Below are positions 1 to 8,342 of a stretch of DNA of 60,585 nt, piece after piece. The stretch lies in assembly GCA_903970285.1 (NCBI GenBank), contig CAJCHN010000002.1, positions 1-60,585 of the forward strand, read 5' to 3'. Each line of letters starts with the position of its first letter. Position 1 is the first letter of the stretch. The position numbers and the translations under genes are program-made. Under the pieces are notes generated by a model. That model was not told the DNA's origin. It did no database searches and saw only the letters and a list, made by a program, of their open reading frames with translations. This DNA comes from Rhodanobacteraceae bacterium (lineage in GTDB: Bacteria > Acidobacteriota > Terriglobia > Terriglobales > Acidobacteriaceae).

Positions 1-153
1 TGCCGTGTGTTGCGCCACGCGAGCAGTTCGTCGGATCATGCGCGGCACCACGAGACCGAGCCGGGTTTGGCCAGAATCAAGGAGGACGAGGTGGTTGCGG
101 CGGCCTTCGGGCTGATGGGCGAGCCGGCCCACGAGGTGCGCGCGGGTGGCTGA
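1..153 (+). CDS. C-terminal fragment of an unidentified protein (cut by window edge)
   Basis: The frame is open from the first base to TGA at 151-153, about 50 residues, with almost every third codon position G or C, as in the real genes nearby. The stretch is rich in His, Ser, Ala and Glu and ends in AHEVRAGG. I do not recognise the family. Its stop overlaps the GTG start of the next gene (GTGGCTGA), which suggests translational coupling. The 5' part lies outside the window, so no function is assigned. Confidence 0.5.
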   Translation, partial: CRVLRHASSSSDHARHHETEPGLARIKEDEVVAAAFGLMGEPAHEVRAGG

Positions 154-715
154 ACGGACCGGTTGGCAGCGGGTAGCCAAACGGATCCGGGTTCCGGCGG
201 GCTTCGTCTTTGCAGCGGTGTTTCTGTGGTTTGCACGGCCGGCGGTCGCGACACTTCTGCTGAGTTTGTTGCTGGTCGCGCCGGGACTGTGGCTGCGCGG
301 ATATGCGGCGGGCTATGTGCGGAAGAATGCCGAGCTGACGACCACCGGGCCGTATGCCTACACCCGCAACCCCCTGTACCTGGGGTCGATGTCGATTGCC
401 TTCGGCTTCGGCGCGGCGGCGGGAAGCTGGCTGCTGCTTGGTTTGCTGGTCGGACTCTTCGCGGCGATTTACATCCCCACGATTCAGGGCGAAGAGGAGT
501 ATCTGCGGGCGAACTTTGCCGGATTCGACGAGTATGCAGCCCGGGTGCCAAGGCTTTTGCCGCGGTTGACGCCCGCACCCACCGGCGGCGAGACGGGAGC
601 GTTCTCGCCTGCGCTCTATTTGCATCACCGCGAGTACAATGCTCTGATGGGGGCCGGCGCGATCTATCTTGCGCTGGTTTTGAGGCTGGCGTTCAAAGGC
701 CATCTCCATCGCTGA
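146..715 (+). CDS. Isoprenylcysteine carboxylmethyltransferase-like membrane methyltransferase
   Basis: This 189-residue integral membrane protein belongs to the ICMT/phospholipid-methyltransferase superfamily. Family members transfer a methyl group from S-adenosylmethionine to lipid-like or small substrates at the membrane; the bacterial substrate is usually unknown. Hydrophobic segments lie at about residues 19-50 and 84-111. The diagnostic motifs are TTGPYAYTRNPLYLG (66-80) and the C-terminal pattern EEEYLRANF...EYAARVPRLLP (116-139), which together form the cofactor site in this family. The GTG start overlaps the stop of the preceding frame. The family call is firm and the substrate is unknown. 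Confidence 0.85.
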   Translation: MAERTGWQRVAKRIRVPAGFVFAAVFLWFARPAVATLLLSLLLVAPGLWLRGYAAGYVRKNAELTTTGPYAYTRNPLYLGSMSIAFGFGAAAGSWLLLGLLVGLFAAIYIPTIQGEEEYLRANFAGFDEYAARVPRLLPRLTPAPTGGETGAFSPALYLHHREYNALMGAGAIYLALVLRLAFKGHLHR

Positions 716-752
716 CGTTCTGGCCAGGACGAGCAAGACAAGAGTCAAATAC

Positions 753-780
753 AGGGGTCCTTCGCCGCGCTCAGGATGAC
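753..780. repeat. Short palindromic intergenic repeat of the GGA(A)TGAC type
   Basis: The stretch GGGGTCCTTCGCCGCGC followed by TCAGGATGAC can fold on itself (TCCT against AGGA around a GC-rich loop). It resembles the elements at 7252-7280 and 36015-36037, each with a TCC...GGA hairpin followed by TGAC. Membership of one repeat family is inferred from this similarity. The rest of the gap between the genes (716-854) shows nothing else recognisable. Confidence 0.5.
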
Positions 781-854
781 GCGCGTAGCGTTGCCGGCGT
801 GCATCGTTTGCACGTGTCGACGCTCCTCCAATGCCAAACTCAAGGTGATCGCTT

Positions 855-1679
855 TTGCCGAAACTTCGACCGCTGTCTTTCTTCGCTGCCCTGGCCCTGA
901 TGCCGCTCGTCGTTCTGATTGCGGCTCCGGGAGCCGGCGGCCAGATACTTGGACTGGGCAAGCCGGCCCCGCCGGTGGCGATTCCGACGCTGCAGCCGCC
1001 CGACACCGGGTTCAGCTTTCCGGCGCGCCAGACCCTGACCTACTCGGTCGACTGGCGCGTGTTTACCGCGGGCACGGCGGTGTTTCACCTGGAGCAGCAG
1101 GGCACGCTCGAGAAGGTATGGGCGACGGCGGACACGGTCGGCAACGTCAATATGATCTTCCCGGTGATCGACAAATTTCAGGCTGGCTTCGATACCAGGA
1201 CCGGCTGCTCGACCGGCTTTTCGAAAGAGATTCAGGAAGGGCGGCGCAAAGTCACCAGCGATCTGCAGTTTAACTACGCGATCGGCAAACAACATGAAGT
1301 GACCAGGAATCTGGTGAAGGGCACCTCCGGCGAACAGACCGCCAATATTCCGGCATGCGTCACAGACTCCCTCTCCGCGATCTTCTACGCGGCGTCGCGC
1401 CCGCTGCTGGTGGGGCAGCAGGTTCGGTTTCCCCTGGCGGACTCCATGCGCACCGTGACCGTCGCCATGAAAGTGGAAGGCAAGGAAGAGATCAAGACGC
1501 CGGCCGGTACGTTCCAGACCATTCGCGTGCAGCCAACCGCGGACGAAGGCATCGTGAAGAATCGCGGCAACATCTGGATCTGGTACACGGACGACGCGCG
1601 GCATATGCCGGTGCAGATACGGGCCAGACTCTTCTGGGGTACGATCACGTTTCATCTGCAGTCGTACGAGGCCAAGTGA
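855..1679 (+). CDS. DUF3108 domain secreted/periplasmic protein
   Basis: The protein has 274 residues with an N-terminal hydrophobic signal (about 6-30) ending near AGGQILG. The body starts with ARQTLTYSVDWRVFTAGTAVF and includes TVAMKVEGKEEIKTPAGTF, which fits the DUF3108 pattern: a beta-rich exported domain in which a conversion step (MKV..KE.I.TPAG.F) recurs. Its biochemical role is not known. A TTG start is used because the only nearby upstream in-frame ATG (831) runs into a stop at 846. The stop codon overlaps the start of the next gene (TGATG), so the two are probably coupled. Confidence 0.75.
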   Translation: MPKLRPLSFFAALALMPLVVLIAAPGAGGQILGLGKPAPPVAIPTLQPPDTGFSFPARQTLTYSVDWRVFTAGTAVFHLEQQGTLEKVWATADTVGNVNMIFPVIDKFQAGFDTRTGCSTGFSKEIQEGRRKVTSDLQFNYAIGKQHEVTRNLVKGTSGEQTANIPACVTDSLSAIFYAASRPLLVGQQVRFPLADSMRTVTVAMKVEGKEEIKTPAGTFQTIRVQPTADEGIVKNRGNIWIWYTDDARHMPVQIRARLFWGTITFHLQSYEAK

Positions 1680-1930
1680 TGGAAGAGCTTTCGAGGATCG
1701 AATCCCAGATGGAAGAGGAGCTGGTGAGCGTCGCCGGCTTTCGCGACCCTACCGAAGCACAGATGGCGAAGGGCATGCTGGAGGCGGCAGGGATCGAGTG
1801 CCTGCTGCAGGGTGAGAACGCCAACGCGCTCTATCCCGGCGCGCTGCGGGTGAAGCTGCAGGTGCGTGCCGCGGACGAGTCCGCGGCCCATGCCCTGCTG
1901 ACCGATGTGGAGCTGGATGATGGCGAGTGA
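1679..1930 (+). CDS. DUF2007 small protein (putative signal-transducing protein)
   Basis: This 83-residue protein carries the core ELVSVAGFRDPTEAQMAKGMLEAAGI followed by LLQGENA and LKLQVRAADESAAHALL. This is the DUF2007 fold, a small ferredoxin-like alpha/beta domain named from an interaction with PII-type signalling in some annotations; its role is poorly defined. The ATG at 1679 overlaps the upstream TGA (TGATG), and its own stop overlaps the start of queC. The three genes are thus packed as one operon. A longer frame begins at 1355 but would run through the DUF3108 gene and is not needed. Confidence 0.8.
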   Translation: MEELSRIESQMEEELVSVAGFRDPTEAQMAKGMLEAAGIECLLQGENANALYPGALRVKLQVRAADESAAHALLTDVELDDGE

Positions 1931-2663
1931 AACGCGGGCGTACGCTCCGAGTGGAATGGACGCGCCGCGCGCAAAGACCGTGCTTTGCCTCTCGGGTGGT
2001 ATGGACTCGTGCGTCTGCGCGGCGCTGGCGGCTCGGGACCATGAGGTGTACGCAGTCCATTTCAGCTATGGCCAGCGAACCGAAGGTCGCGAACTGAAGT
2101 CGGCGCGGGAGATCGCGCGGCTGGTGGGCGCGAAGGAGTTTCTGCACCTGCAGATGGATCTGTTTCGGCACATTGGCGGTTCGGCGTTGACGGATGCCAC
2201 GATCGACGTGCCGGATGCGGCCACGGATGAGAGCCAGATCGGCAGCGAAATCCCGGTGACCTACGTGCCCTTCCGCAACGCGCACTTTCTTTCGGCGGCG
2301 GTCAGCTGGGCAGAAGTGCTGGGAGCGGAACGGGTGATGATCGGTGCGGTCGAGCAGGACAGCTCCGGCTATCCGGATTGCCGTCCAGCGTACTATGCGG
2401 CATTCAATGAACTGATCCGGCAAGGGACCAAAGAGGGGTGCATCCAGGTGGAGACGCCGCTGATTGCTCTGCGCAAAAGCGAGATCGTCCGCCTTGGAGT
2501 TGAACTGGGCGCTCCGTTCCATGTAAGTTGGTCATGCTATTCGGGCGAACGCGAAGCATGCGGCGTCTGCGAGAGCTGTGCCTTGCGCTTGCGTGCGTTT
2601 CGTGAGGCTGGGACGGCGGATCCAATCCCCTACGCAGCCGCGAACATGGCAACGTTCGAGTAG
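1920..2663 (+). CDS. queC: 7-cyano-7-deazaguanine (preQ0) synthase QueC
   Basis: QueC converts 7-carboxy-7-deazaguanine to preQ0 using ATP and ammonia, in the cytoplasm, on the way to queuosine or other deazapurines. The ATP-pyrophosphatase signature SGGMDS lies at residues 25-30, followed by FSYGQRTEGRELKSA. The C-terminal CYSGEREACGVCESC region supplies the zinc-binding cysteines. Two ATGs are possible (1917 and 1920); 1920 has the better spacing from GGAG. The start overlaps the end of the DUF2007 gene. queE and queD are about 35 kb away on the other strand (37038-38164), so the pathway is split. Confidence 0.95.
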   Translation: MASETRAYAPSGMDAPRAKTVLCLSGGMDSCVCAALAARDHEVYAVHFSYGQRTEGRELKSAREIARLVGAKEFLHLQMDLFRHIGGSALTDATIDVPDAATDESQIGSEIPVTYVPFRNAHFLSAAVSWAEVLGAERVMIGAVEQDSSGYPDCRPAYYAAFNELIRQGTKEGCIQVETPLIALRKSEIVRLGVELGAPFHVSWSCYSGEREACGVCESCALRLRAFREAGTADPIPYAAANMATFE

Positions 2664-2720
2664 GCAGCGGCAGCCAGTGCCGGCAAGAGAAAAGAGCGAA
2701 GACCGCTCAGGAGATATGAC

Positions 2721-3917
2721 GTGAGGATTGGGTTCAGGAACCTAGGTGTTCTGGTCTTGGCAGCGCCGGCGGTACTCGCCGTCTCGCGGCCGGCTTATGT
2801 GATGGCGCAGGCCGCACCGGCCACAGTGCACGGTATCGTGAAGGATCCGGGCGGAGTTCCGTTGAAGGAAGGCGAGATCCGGTTCTCGACCGACAAGACA
2901 TCGGCCGCGAAGGATCGCAAGTACCAGTACACGTTCCCGATCGGCCCGGACGGAACCTACAAGGCGACCAATGTTGCGCCCGGAGATTACATCGTCTTCG
3001 TCTTCCGCAACGGGGTGAGCGCCGACTTCCTGCCGGAGGTTCTGAAGGCAGGCGACGACAAGACGCTCGATTTCGACATGTCGCGGGAGGAGTATCTGAA
3101 GGCTCTCAGCCCCGAGGATCGGGCCCGGCTGGAAGAGGCGAAGAAGAAGAACGCGGCCGCGATGGCGGAGAACGCCAAGATTGCCGACGTGAACAAGACC
3201 CTGCTGCAGGCGCGCGCCGATAAGGCTGCCGGAAAGCCCGACCAGGCGGTCGCCGAGTTGCTGCCACTGACCGAAGCCAAGCCGAACGAGCCTGTCATCT
3301 GGGCGTCGCTGGGCGAGGCGCAACTGGCGGCGGCGGATGCCGCCATGACGGCGGCCAGGGCGGCGAAGACGCCGACGAACGATCCGGCGATCATCCAGAA
3401 ATATACCGATGCAGTGACGTCCTATCAGAAGGCGATCGACCTGAACGCGGCCTCCAAGAAGCCAGCTCCGGAGATCGCGTTTGCCGCTTACCTGAACATG
3501 GGGCAGGCGCTGGCGCGGTCGGGCAAGACGGAGGACGCCGCCAAGGCATACGACGAAGCGGCCAAGACGAATCCGCAGATGGCGGGCGCGGCTTACTACA
3601 ACGAGGCGGTGGTCTACTATAACGCCAACCCGCAGAAGCTCACCGAAGCGAACGCCGCGGCGGACAAGGCGATTGCGGCCGATCCGAAGCGTGCAGATGC
3701 CTACTACATCAAGGCGCAGGCGCTGATTCCGAATGCCACCACCGAGACGGATCCGAAGACGAAGGTGACCAAGTTCGTGCTTCCTCCGGGATGCCTGGAA
3801 GCCTACCAGGAGTATCTCGAACTGGACCCGAACGGCAAACATGCGGCCGAAGTGAAGGATCTGCTGAATAATCTTCAGCAGCCTTTGAAGAACAGCTATA
3901 AGGCTGGCAAGAAGTAA
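2721..3917 (+). CDS. Exported TPR protein with N-terminal carboxypeptidase-regulatory-like domain
   Basis: The protein has 398 residues. A signal peptide covers about residues 1-30 (cut near VMAQA). Residues 35-105 read as a beta-sandwich of the carboxypeptidase-regulatory type (VHGIVKDPGGVPLKEGEIRFS, then APGDYIVFVF). A Lys/Ala/Glu-rich helical linker (about 125-175) follows, then several tetratricopeptide-like repeats (AAYLNMGQALARSGKTEDAAKAYDEA and neighbours). Such proteins act in the periplasm as protein-binding scaffolds; the partner is unknown. The GTG start has GGAG 9-12 bases upstream. A rho-independent terminator follows at 3937-3970. Confidence 0.8.
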   Translation: MRIGFRNLGVLVLAAPAVLAVSRPAYVMAQAAPATVHGIVKDPGGVPLKEGEIRFSTDKTSAAKDRKYQYTFPIGPDGTYKATNVAPGDYIVFVFRNGVSADFLPEVLKAGDDKTLDFDMSREEYLKALSPEDRARLEEAKKKNAAAMAENAKIADVNKTLLQARADKAAGKPDQAVAELLPLTEAKPNEPVIWASLGEAQLAAADAAMTAARAAKTPTNDPAIIQKYTDAVTSYQKAIDLNAASKKPAPEIAFAAYLNMGQALARSGKTEDAAKAYDEAAKTNPQMAGAAYYNEAVVYYNANPQKLTEANAAADKAIAADPKRADAYYIKAQALIPNATTETDPKTKVTKFVLPPGCLEAYQEYLELDPNGKHAAEVKDLLNNLQQPLKNSYKAGKK

Positions 3918-3936
3918 AGTCTGGAAATCAGGTGAG

Positions 3937-3970
3937 AGGCCCTGGCGTTTGCACTCAGGGCCTTTCTCTT
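3937..3970 (+). terminator. Intrinsic terminator after the TPR gene
   Basis: AGGCCCTG (3937-3944) pairs with CAGGGCCT (3956-3963) around an 11-base loop, followed by TTCTCTTT. The right arm contains the stop codon of the convergent moaC gene, so the terminator overlaps the moaC end. Confidence 0.8.
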
Positions 3971-4431
3971 TGCCGGAGATAGTCGCCGCTCTTGCCGCCG
4001 CTCTTGCGCAGCAGGACGATCTCGCGGATTCGGATGCCTTTGTCGAGCGCCTTGGTCATGTCATAGACCGTGAGCGCGGCGACCGAGGCGGCGACCATCG
4101 CCTCCATCTCGACTCCGGTGCCGGCGGTGGTTGCGGCGGTGGCCTCGATCTCCACTCCGCCGTCGACGATACGCGCCTCCACATCGACGAAGCTGAGGGC
4201 GAGCGGATGACACATCGGGATGAGGCCGGCGGTCTGCTTGGCAGCCTGGATGCCGGCAAAGCGCGCCACTTCGAGCGGGTTGCCCTTCGGATTGGCGGGA
4301 AGCGCCTCCAGTACAGCGTCCGAGAGTTCTACGAAGGCTGCGGCGGTTGCCTCGCGCCGCGTCTCCGGCTTTGCGCTGACGTCCACCATGTGTGCCTGGC
4401 CGGTTTCGTCATAGTGCGACAGCTTGTTCAT
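3955..4431 (-). CDS. moaC: Cyclic pyranopterin monophosphate synthase MoaC
   Basis: MoaC, with the radical SAM enzyme MoaA, turns GTP into cyclic pyranopterin monophosphate, the first step of molybdenum cofactor synthesis. The 158-residue length is normal for the family. Visible signatures are VDVSAKPETRREATA near the N terminus, KQTAGLIPMCHPLALSF (core active-site segment) and GVEMEAMVAASVAALTVYDM. moeA lies 51 bases upstream on the same strand, which indicates a moeA-moaC operon. moaA, moaD and moaE are not in the window. Confidence 0.95.
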   Translation of the reverse strand: MNKLSHYDETGQAHMVDVSAKPETRREATAAAFVELSDAVLEALPANPKGNPLEVARFAGIQAAKQTAGLIPMCHPLALSFVDVEARIVDGGVEIEATAATTAGTGVEMEAMVAASVAALTVYDMTKALDKGIRIREIVLLRKSGGKSGDYLRQRERP

Positions 4432-4482
4432 GGATTAACCGTAGAGCAAATTACGTGTTCCGGCACCGTGTGGCGAGCAAGA

Positions 4483-5712
4483 TCAGCGCAGCAGCACGCG
4501 GAGCACGGTGCCTGCGGGATAGTCGCGGCCGGGCTGGAACTCGGCATAGCAGTTGGCGCGGGCGTTGGCGGCGAGGTCGCCGGAGCCTTGCCAGGCCACG
4601 ACCGACGCAAGCGTGCCTTGCAAAGAGGCGGGCAGCAGGCGGGTAAGGCCGGGTCTGGCTTCGACCGCTTCGGCGAGGGTCGCCTGCGCCCAGCGCGGCG
4701 CGGGGGTGGCTTCGCCGGTGAGCACGCGGAGGAACAACTCGGCAAAGCAATGGAAGGTGACCTGGGTGGAGATGGGGTTACCGGGCAGGCCGAAGAAGAA
4801 GCGTTCGGGCGCACCGTGCGAGCCGGGAAGGCGTCCGAAGACCACCGGACGTCCCGGCTGCAGGCGGACGCCGGTGAAGAAGAACTCTGCGCCAAAGCTG
4901 GTGAGCACCACTTCGACCAGATCGTACTCTCCCATGGAGACGCCGCCCGAGAGGATGATCAGGTCGGCGGTGCGGGCCGCGGCGATGCGATCGCGGACCT
5001 GCTCACGGAGGTCGCGGGCTATGGCCAGGCGAAGCGGATCGCCGCCCGCGGCGGCCACCATCGCGGCGATGGCGTAGCTGTTGGAGTTGCGGATCTGCTG
5101 CGGCTCAGGTTTCCGGTCGAGCTCGACCAGTTCGTCGCCGGTGGCGATGATGGCGACCTTCGGCCGGGCGAAGACTTCAAGCTGTGGGCATCCGCAGGTT
5201 GCGGCCAGGGCTATTTCGGCAGCAGTGACGCGAGTTCCGGCTCGGAGCACCGTCGTTCCCTGCGCGGCTTCGCTGGCGCGGGGAACGATATTCTCGCCGG
5301 GTGAGAGAGTTCGGGCGTCCGCTGGAGCGACGTTGTGTGCGTGGCGGCGGGTATGCTCAACCATGACCACGGCATCGGCACCGGCGGGGACGGGGGCACC
5401 GGTCATGATCTCGATGGCGCAGCCGGCGGGGAGCGGCGGGCCGGTCCAGAGTTCGCCGGCGCGGACCTGGCCGAGGACGCTGAGTCTGGCGCCGGGGGTC
5501 CAGTCCGCCGCGCGGACAGCGAAGCCGTCGCGCGTGGAGCGGTCGAAGGCAGGCTGGTCGCGATCGGTGCGGACGTCTTCCGCGAGGACGCGGTCGAGGG
5601 CTTCAAGCAGCGGGACGCGGACGGTCGAGGGCAACGCTCTGGCTTCCGCGGCACGCTCCAGGACGATGCGGAGAGCTTGCTCAAAGTCGACGATTGTGGA
5701 TGGCGAAGTCAT
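4483..5712 (-). CDS. moeA: Molybdopterin molybdenumtransferase MoeA
   Basis: MoeA inserts molybdate into adenylylated molybdopterin, the last common step of molybdenum cofactor synthesis. The protein has 409 residues, normal for MoeA. Seen in order: LAEDVRTDRDQPAFDRSTRDGFAV near the N terminus, IEIMTGAPVPAGADAVVMVEHT, then the MoCF domain with LSGGVSMGEYDLV, FTGVRLQPGRPVVFG and FGLPGNPIS. Its partner Mog, which supplies the adenylylated intermediate, is encoded at 43007-43492. The upstream 129 bases probably carry the promoter, but I could not define it. Confidence 0.95.
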   Translation of the reverse strand: MTSPSTIVDFEQALRIVLERAAEARALPSTVRVPLLEALDRVLAEDVRTDRDQPAFDRSTRDGFAVRAADWTPGARLSVLGQVRAGELWTGPPLPAGCAIEIMTGAPVPAGADAVVMVEHTRRHAHNVAPADARTLSPGENIVPRASEAAQGTTVLRAGTRVTAAEIALAATCGCPQLEVFARPKVAIIATGDELVELDRKPEPQQIRNSNSYAIAAMVAAAGGDPLRLAIARDLREQVRDRIAAARTADLIILSGGVSMGEYDLVEVVLTSFGAEFFFTGVRLQPGRPVVFGRLPGSHGAPERFFFGLPGNPISTQVTFHCFAELFLRVLTGEATPAPRWAQATLAEAVEARPGLTRLLPASLQGTLASVVAWQGSGDLAANARANCYAEFQPGRDYPAGTVLRVLLR

Positions 5713-5841
5713 TTTGCAGCGGAAGGCCCTCCCGGCGGAAAAGATGCAAAGTATTCATTCGCCACGGGTTAATGTTAGACCTTGCGGGCCGGAATTTTTG
5801 CATGGCACCTTGCGAAGGGGAACAGCCGCAGTCCTTGCCCT

Positions 5842-6822
5842 TTACGACTCAACGGCAGCGGCAAGGGTTACGGCGAAGAGTTCAGCCGGGTCGGTGAAGG
5901 TTTGAGCGACTGCGAAATCCGCCGAAGCGAGCAGGGCGGCAAGGCGTTCGGGGGTGAACTTGTAGCTGTTTTCGGTGTGGATGGTCTCGTCTTCGGCGAA
6001 GTGGATGTCGAGCGGAGCACCGGTCACGGTCTCGGCAATGGTAACGGTTTGCCGAGAGCCGGAGACCAGGTGCATCTCGATACGGCTCTCGGCGGGATTC
6101 CAGCGCGCCTGGTGGGTGAAGCCGGCGAGGTCGAAGTTGGCGCCGAGTTCTCGATTGAGCCGGGCGAGGATGTTGCGATCGAAGGCGGCGGTGACGCCGG
6201 CGGCGTCGTCGTAGGCGGCGAGGAGCTGGGCGACCGATTTGTTGGGGCCCGGAGCGAGATCGGCACCGAGCAGCAGTGCATCTCCGGGCTCGAGCTGCGC
6301 GCGCAGCTTGCGGAGGATGGCCGAGGCCTCCTGCGGAGCGAAGTTGCCGATGCTGGAGCCGATGTAGAGCGCGAGAACCTTTGTCTCGCGGGCGCGTTCA
6401 ACGCGAATTGCTTCGGTGATGTAGTTGGCGACCTGGGGCTGGACGGTGACTTCCGGGATACTGGCCTGCAGGTTCTCGCGGGCATCTTCGAGCGCGGAGG
6501 GGCTGACGTCGATCGGCTGGTAGAGGACGGAGGGCTGAAGGCGAGCCGCCGCCTGGAGCAGGATGCCGGTCTTGGTGGCGGTGCCGGCCCCGAGTTCGAG
6601 GACGGTGACCGGCGACGCCAGGTGGGTGAGGATATCGTTTGCGTGCCGCGCGAAGAGGCTGCGTTCGGTGCGGGTGAGGTAGTACTCCGGGAGTTGGGTG
6701 ATCTGTTCGAAGAGTTGCGAACCGGGCTCGTCGTAGAAGAGCCAGGGAGGTAGGGTCTTCGGTGAAGCTGCGAGACCTGAACAGGCGGCTGTGGCAACGG
6801 GCGATACAGCTTCAGCGATCAA
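5842..6822 (-). CDS. egtD: L-histidine N-alpha-methyltransferase EgtD
   Basis: EgtD trimethylates histidine to hercynine using S-adenosylmethionine, the first step of ergothioneine synthesis. The protein has 326 residues, typical of the family. The substrate-site region reads YDEPGSQLFEQITQLPEYYLTRTE, the SAM motif VLELGAGTATKTG lies at about 74-86, and YIGSSIGNFAP follows. The TTG start is chosen because AGGAG lies 6 bases upstream. egtB lies just upstream on the same strand with a 107-base gap, so one transcript probably carries egtB then egtD. Confidence 0.93.
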   Translation of the reverse strand: MIAEAVSPVATAACSGLAASPKTLPPWLFYDEPGSQLFEQITQLPEYYLTRTERSLFARHANDILTHLASPVTVLELGAGTATKTGILLQAAARLQPSVLYQPIDVSPSALEDARENLQASIPEVTVQPQVANYITEAIRVERARETKVLALYIGSSIGNFAPQEASAILRKLRAQLEPGDALLLGADLAPGPNKSVAQLLAAYDDAAGVTAAFDRNILARLNRELGANFDLAGFTHQARWNPAESRIEMHLVSGSRQTVTIAETVTGAPLDIHFAEDETIHTENSYKFTPERLAALLASADFAVAQTFTDPAELFAVTLAAAVES

Positions 6823-6929
6823 CGGGGGCTCCTGGGAAAGGCAACGGTGAGGCGAAATTTCAGGCAGGCTTTATCTGCCGGCGAGAAGTGTGTTGAGATC
6901 CTCGCCGCGTGCTGATGAGGCGATCGGGG

Positions 6930-8342
6930 TCAGGCGTCCTGGGCAAGGCGCAAGCCGGAGAACTGCCAGCGCGTGGATGGGCCGAAGAAGTTACGGTAGG
7001 TGGGCCGGATGTGGCTCGCGGGCGTAACGCAGGAGCCGCCGCGGAGGATAACCTGCGACGACATGAATTTGCCGTTGTATTCGCCGAGGGCGCCGGGCAG
7101 CGGCTTGTAGCCGGGATAGCCGGTGTAGGGCGAGGCGGTCCACTCCCAGACGTCGCCGAATATCTGCTGGAGAGGAGAGACAGGCCGGGCGTGCCTGGGG
7201 TGGAGTTGGCCGGATTCGAGCATGTTGGCGGACGTGGCGATCTGAACTGCCGGTTCCTCCGCTGCGCTGCGGAATGACAGAGATGCGGGGGACGATCGAT
7301 CTTCGCGGAACGAAACCAGATCCTGACCCTGGAGGAAGGTGGAGAGCGAAGCGGCGGCGTGTTCCCATTCGAATTCGGTGGGAAGTCGACAGCCCTTCCA
7401 GCGGGCGAAGGCGTCGGCTTCGAAGAAGCTAAGGTGGCACACCGGAGTGTTGAGGAGCGCATCGAGCGGGAGCGTGCCGCGCAGGGTGTAGACGCTCCAG
7501 CCCGAGGCTGCGGCGGAGTCTCGCTGCCAGTAGAGCGGCGCCTGCCAGGCGGCGGCGCGCATGGTGTTCCAGCCTTCGGAGAGCCAGAGTTCAGGGCGGC
7601 TGTAGCCGTTGTCGTCGAGGAACGCGAGGTACTCGGCGCAGGTGACGAGGCGGCTGGCGATGGCGAAGGGCTGCAGGTAGACGGTGTGGCGAGGCGTTTC
7701 GTTGTCAAAGGCGAAGGCGAGCGGGTCGGCCGGATCGGGGGTGATGCCAACTTTGGAAAGGCCGCCGGGGAACGTTTGGAACTCCGCAGGGGGAACGGTG
7801 CCGGTGGCGGCGGGCTCCGCGACCGGTCCAGCGAAGTACGCCGGGTGCAGTGGATTGGTGTAAAGGGCGTGCTTGATGTCGGTGGCGATCAACTCCAGAT
7901 GCTGCTGCTCGTGCTCGAGCCCGAGGGTAATGGTGCGGAGGATGTCGTCTTCCGCGGGACCGGGGTCCGAAGCGAGGAGATGCTCGATGGCCGCATCGAC
8001 AAAGGCGCGGTAGGCAAGGATCTGGTCGAGCCCAGGGCGCGAAAAGCTGGAGCGCAGACCCTTGGCCGGCATCTCGCCAAGGGCGTTGTAGTAGGAGTTG
8101 AAGAGCCAGTGGAACTCTGGATGGAAGGGCTTGTAGCCGGGCAGGTAGGGGGTGAGGACGAAGGTCTCGAAGAACCAGCTGGTGTGGGCCAGGTGCCACT
8201 TGACGGGGCTGGCTTCGGCGCAGGATTGCACCATCATGTCTTCGGCGGAGAGCGGGGCGGTGAAGCTGCAGGTGGCGGCGCGGACGTTGCGAAATCGGGT
8301 CAGGAGCGCAGTGGCGGCTCTGCTGGCGGTTTGGGCGGGCAT
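6930..8342 (-). CDS. egtB: Hercynine oxygenase EgtB (DinB plus FGE-sulfatase domains)
   Basis: EgtB is a non-haem iron enzyme that joins a thiol donor (cysteine or gamma-glutamylcysteine) to hercynine with oxygen, giving the sulfoxide precursor of ergothioneine. The 470-residue protein has an N-terminal DinB_2 domain with iron-ligand histidines in WHLAHTSWFFE (49-59) and HEQQH (144-148). A C-terminal FGE-sulfatase domain follows (LPTEFEWEH 320-328, FGDVWEWT 395-402, LRGGSCVTP 433-441). The frame continues upstream to 9041, but the ATG at 8342 has a GAGGA ribosome site and starts at the domain. Residues about 331-372 form an unusual extra segment that coincides with a palindromic repeat (see findings). 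Confidence 0.93.
   Translation of the reverse strand: MPAQTASRAATALLTRFRNVRAATCSFTAPLSAEDMMVQSCAEASPVKWHLAHTSWFFETFVLTPYLPGYKPFHPEFHWLFNSYYNALGEMPAKGLRSSFSRPGLDQILAYRAFVDAAIEHLLASDPGPAEDDILRTITLGLEHEQQHLELIATDIKHALYTNPLHPAYFAGPVAEPAATGTVPPAEFQTFPGGLSKVGITPDPADPLAFAFDNETPRHTVYLQPFAIASRLVTCAEYLAFLDDNGYSRPELWLSEGWNTMRAAAWQAPLYWQRDSAAASGWSVYTLRGTLPLDALLNTPVCHLSFFEADAFARWKGCRLPTEFEWEHAAASLSTFLQGQDLVSFREDRSSPASLSFRSAAEEPAVQIATSANMLESGQLHPRHARPVSPLQQIFGDVWEWTASPYTGYPGYKPLPGALGEYNGKFMSSQVILRGGSCVTPASHIRPTYRNFFGPSTRWQFSGLRLAQDA
7252..7280. repeat. Palindromic repeat embedded in egtB
   Basis: On the plus strand, TCCGC (7258-7262) and GCGGA (7269-7273) form a hairpin followed by ATGACAG. The same layout, hairpin then TGAC, occurs in the intergenic elements at 753-780 and 36015-36037. 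Here it lies inside codons for about residues 355-364 of EgtB and keeps the reading frame. Confidence 0.5.

Noticed and set aside
2742..3842. Antisense frame over the TPR gene
   Set aside because: Translation is Arg/Leu-rich and non-motif; explained by high G/C at third codon positions of the real gene.
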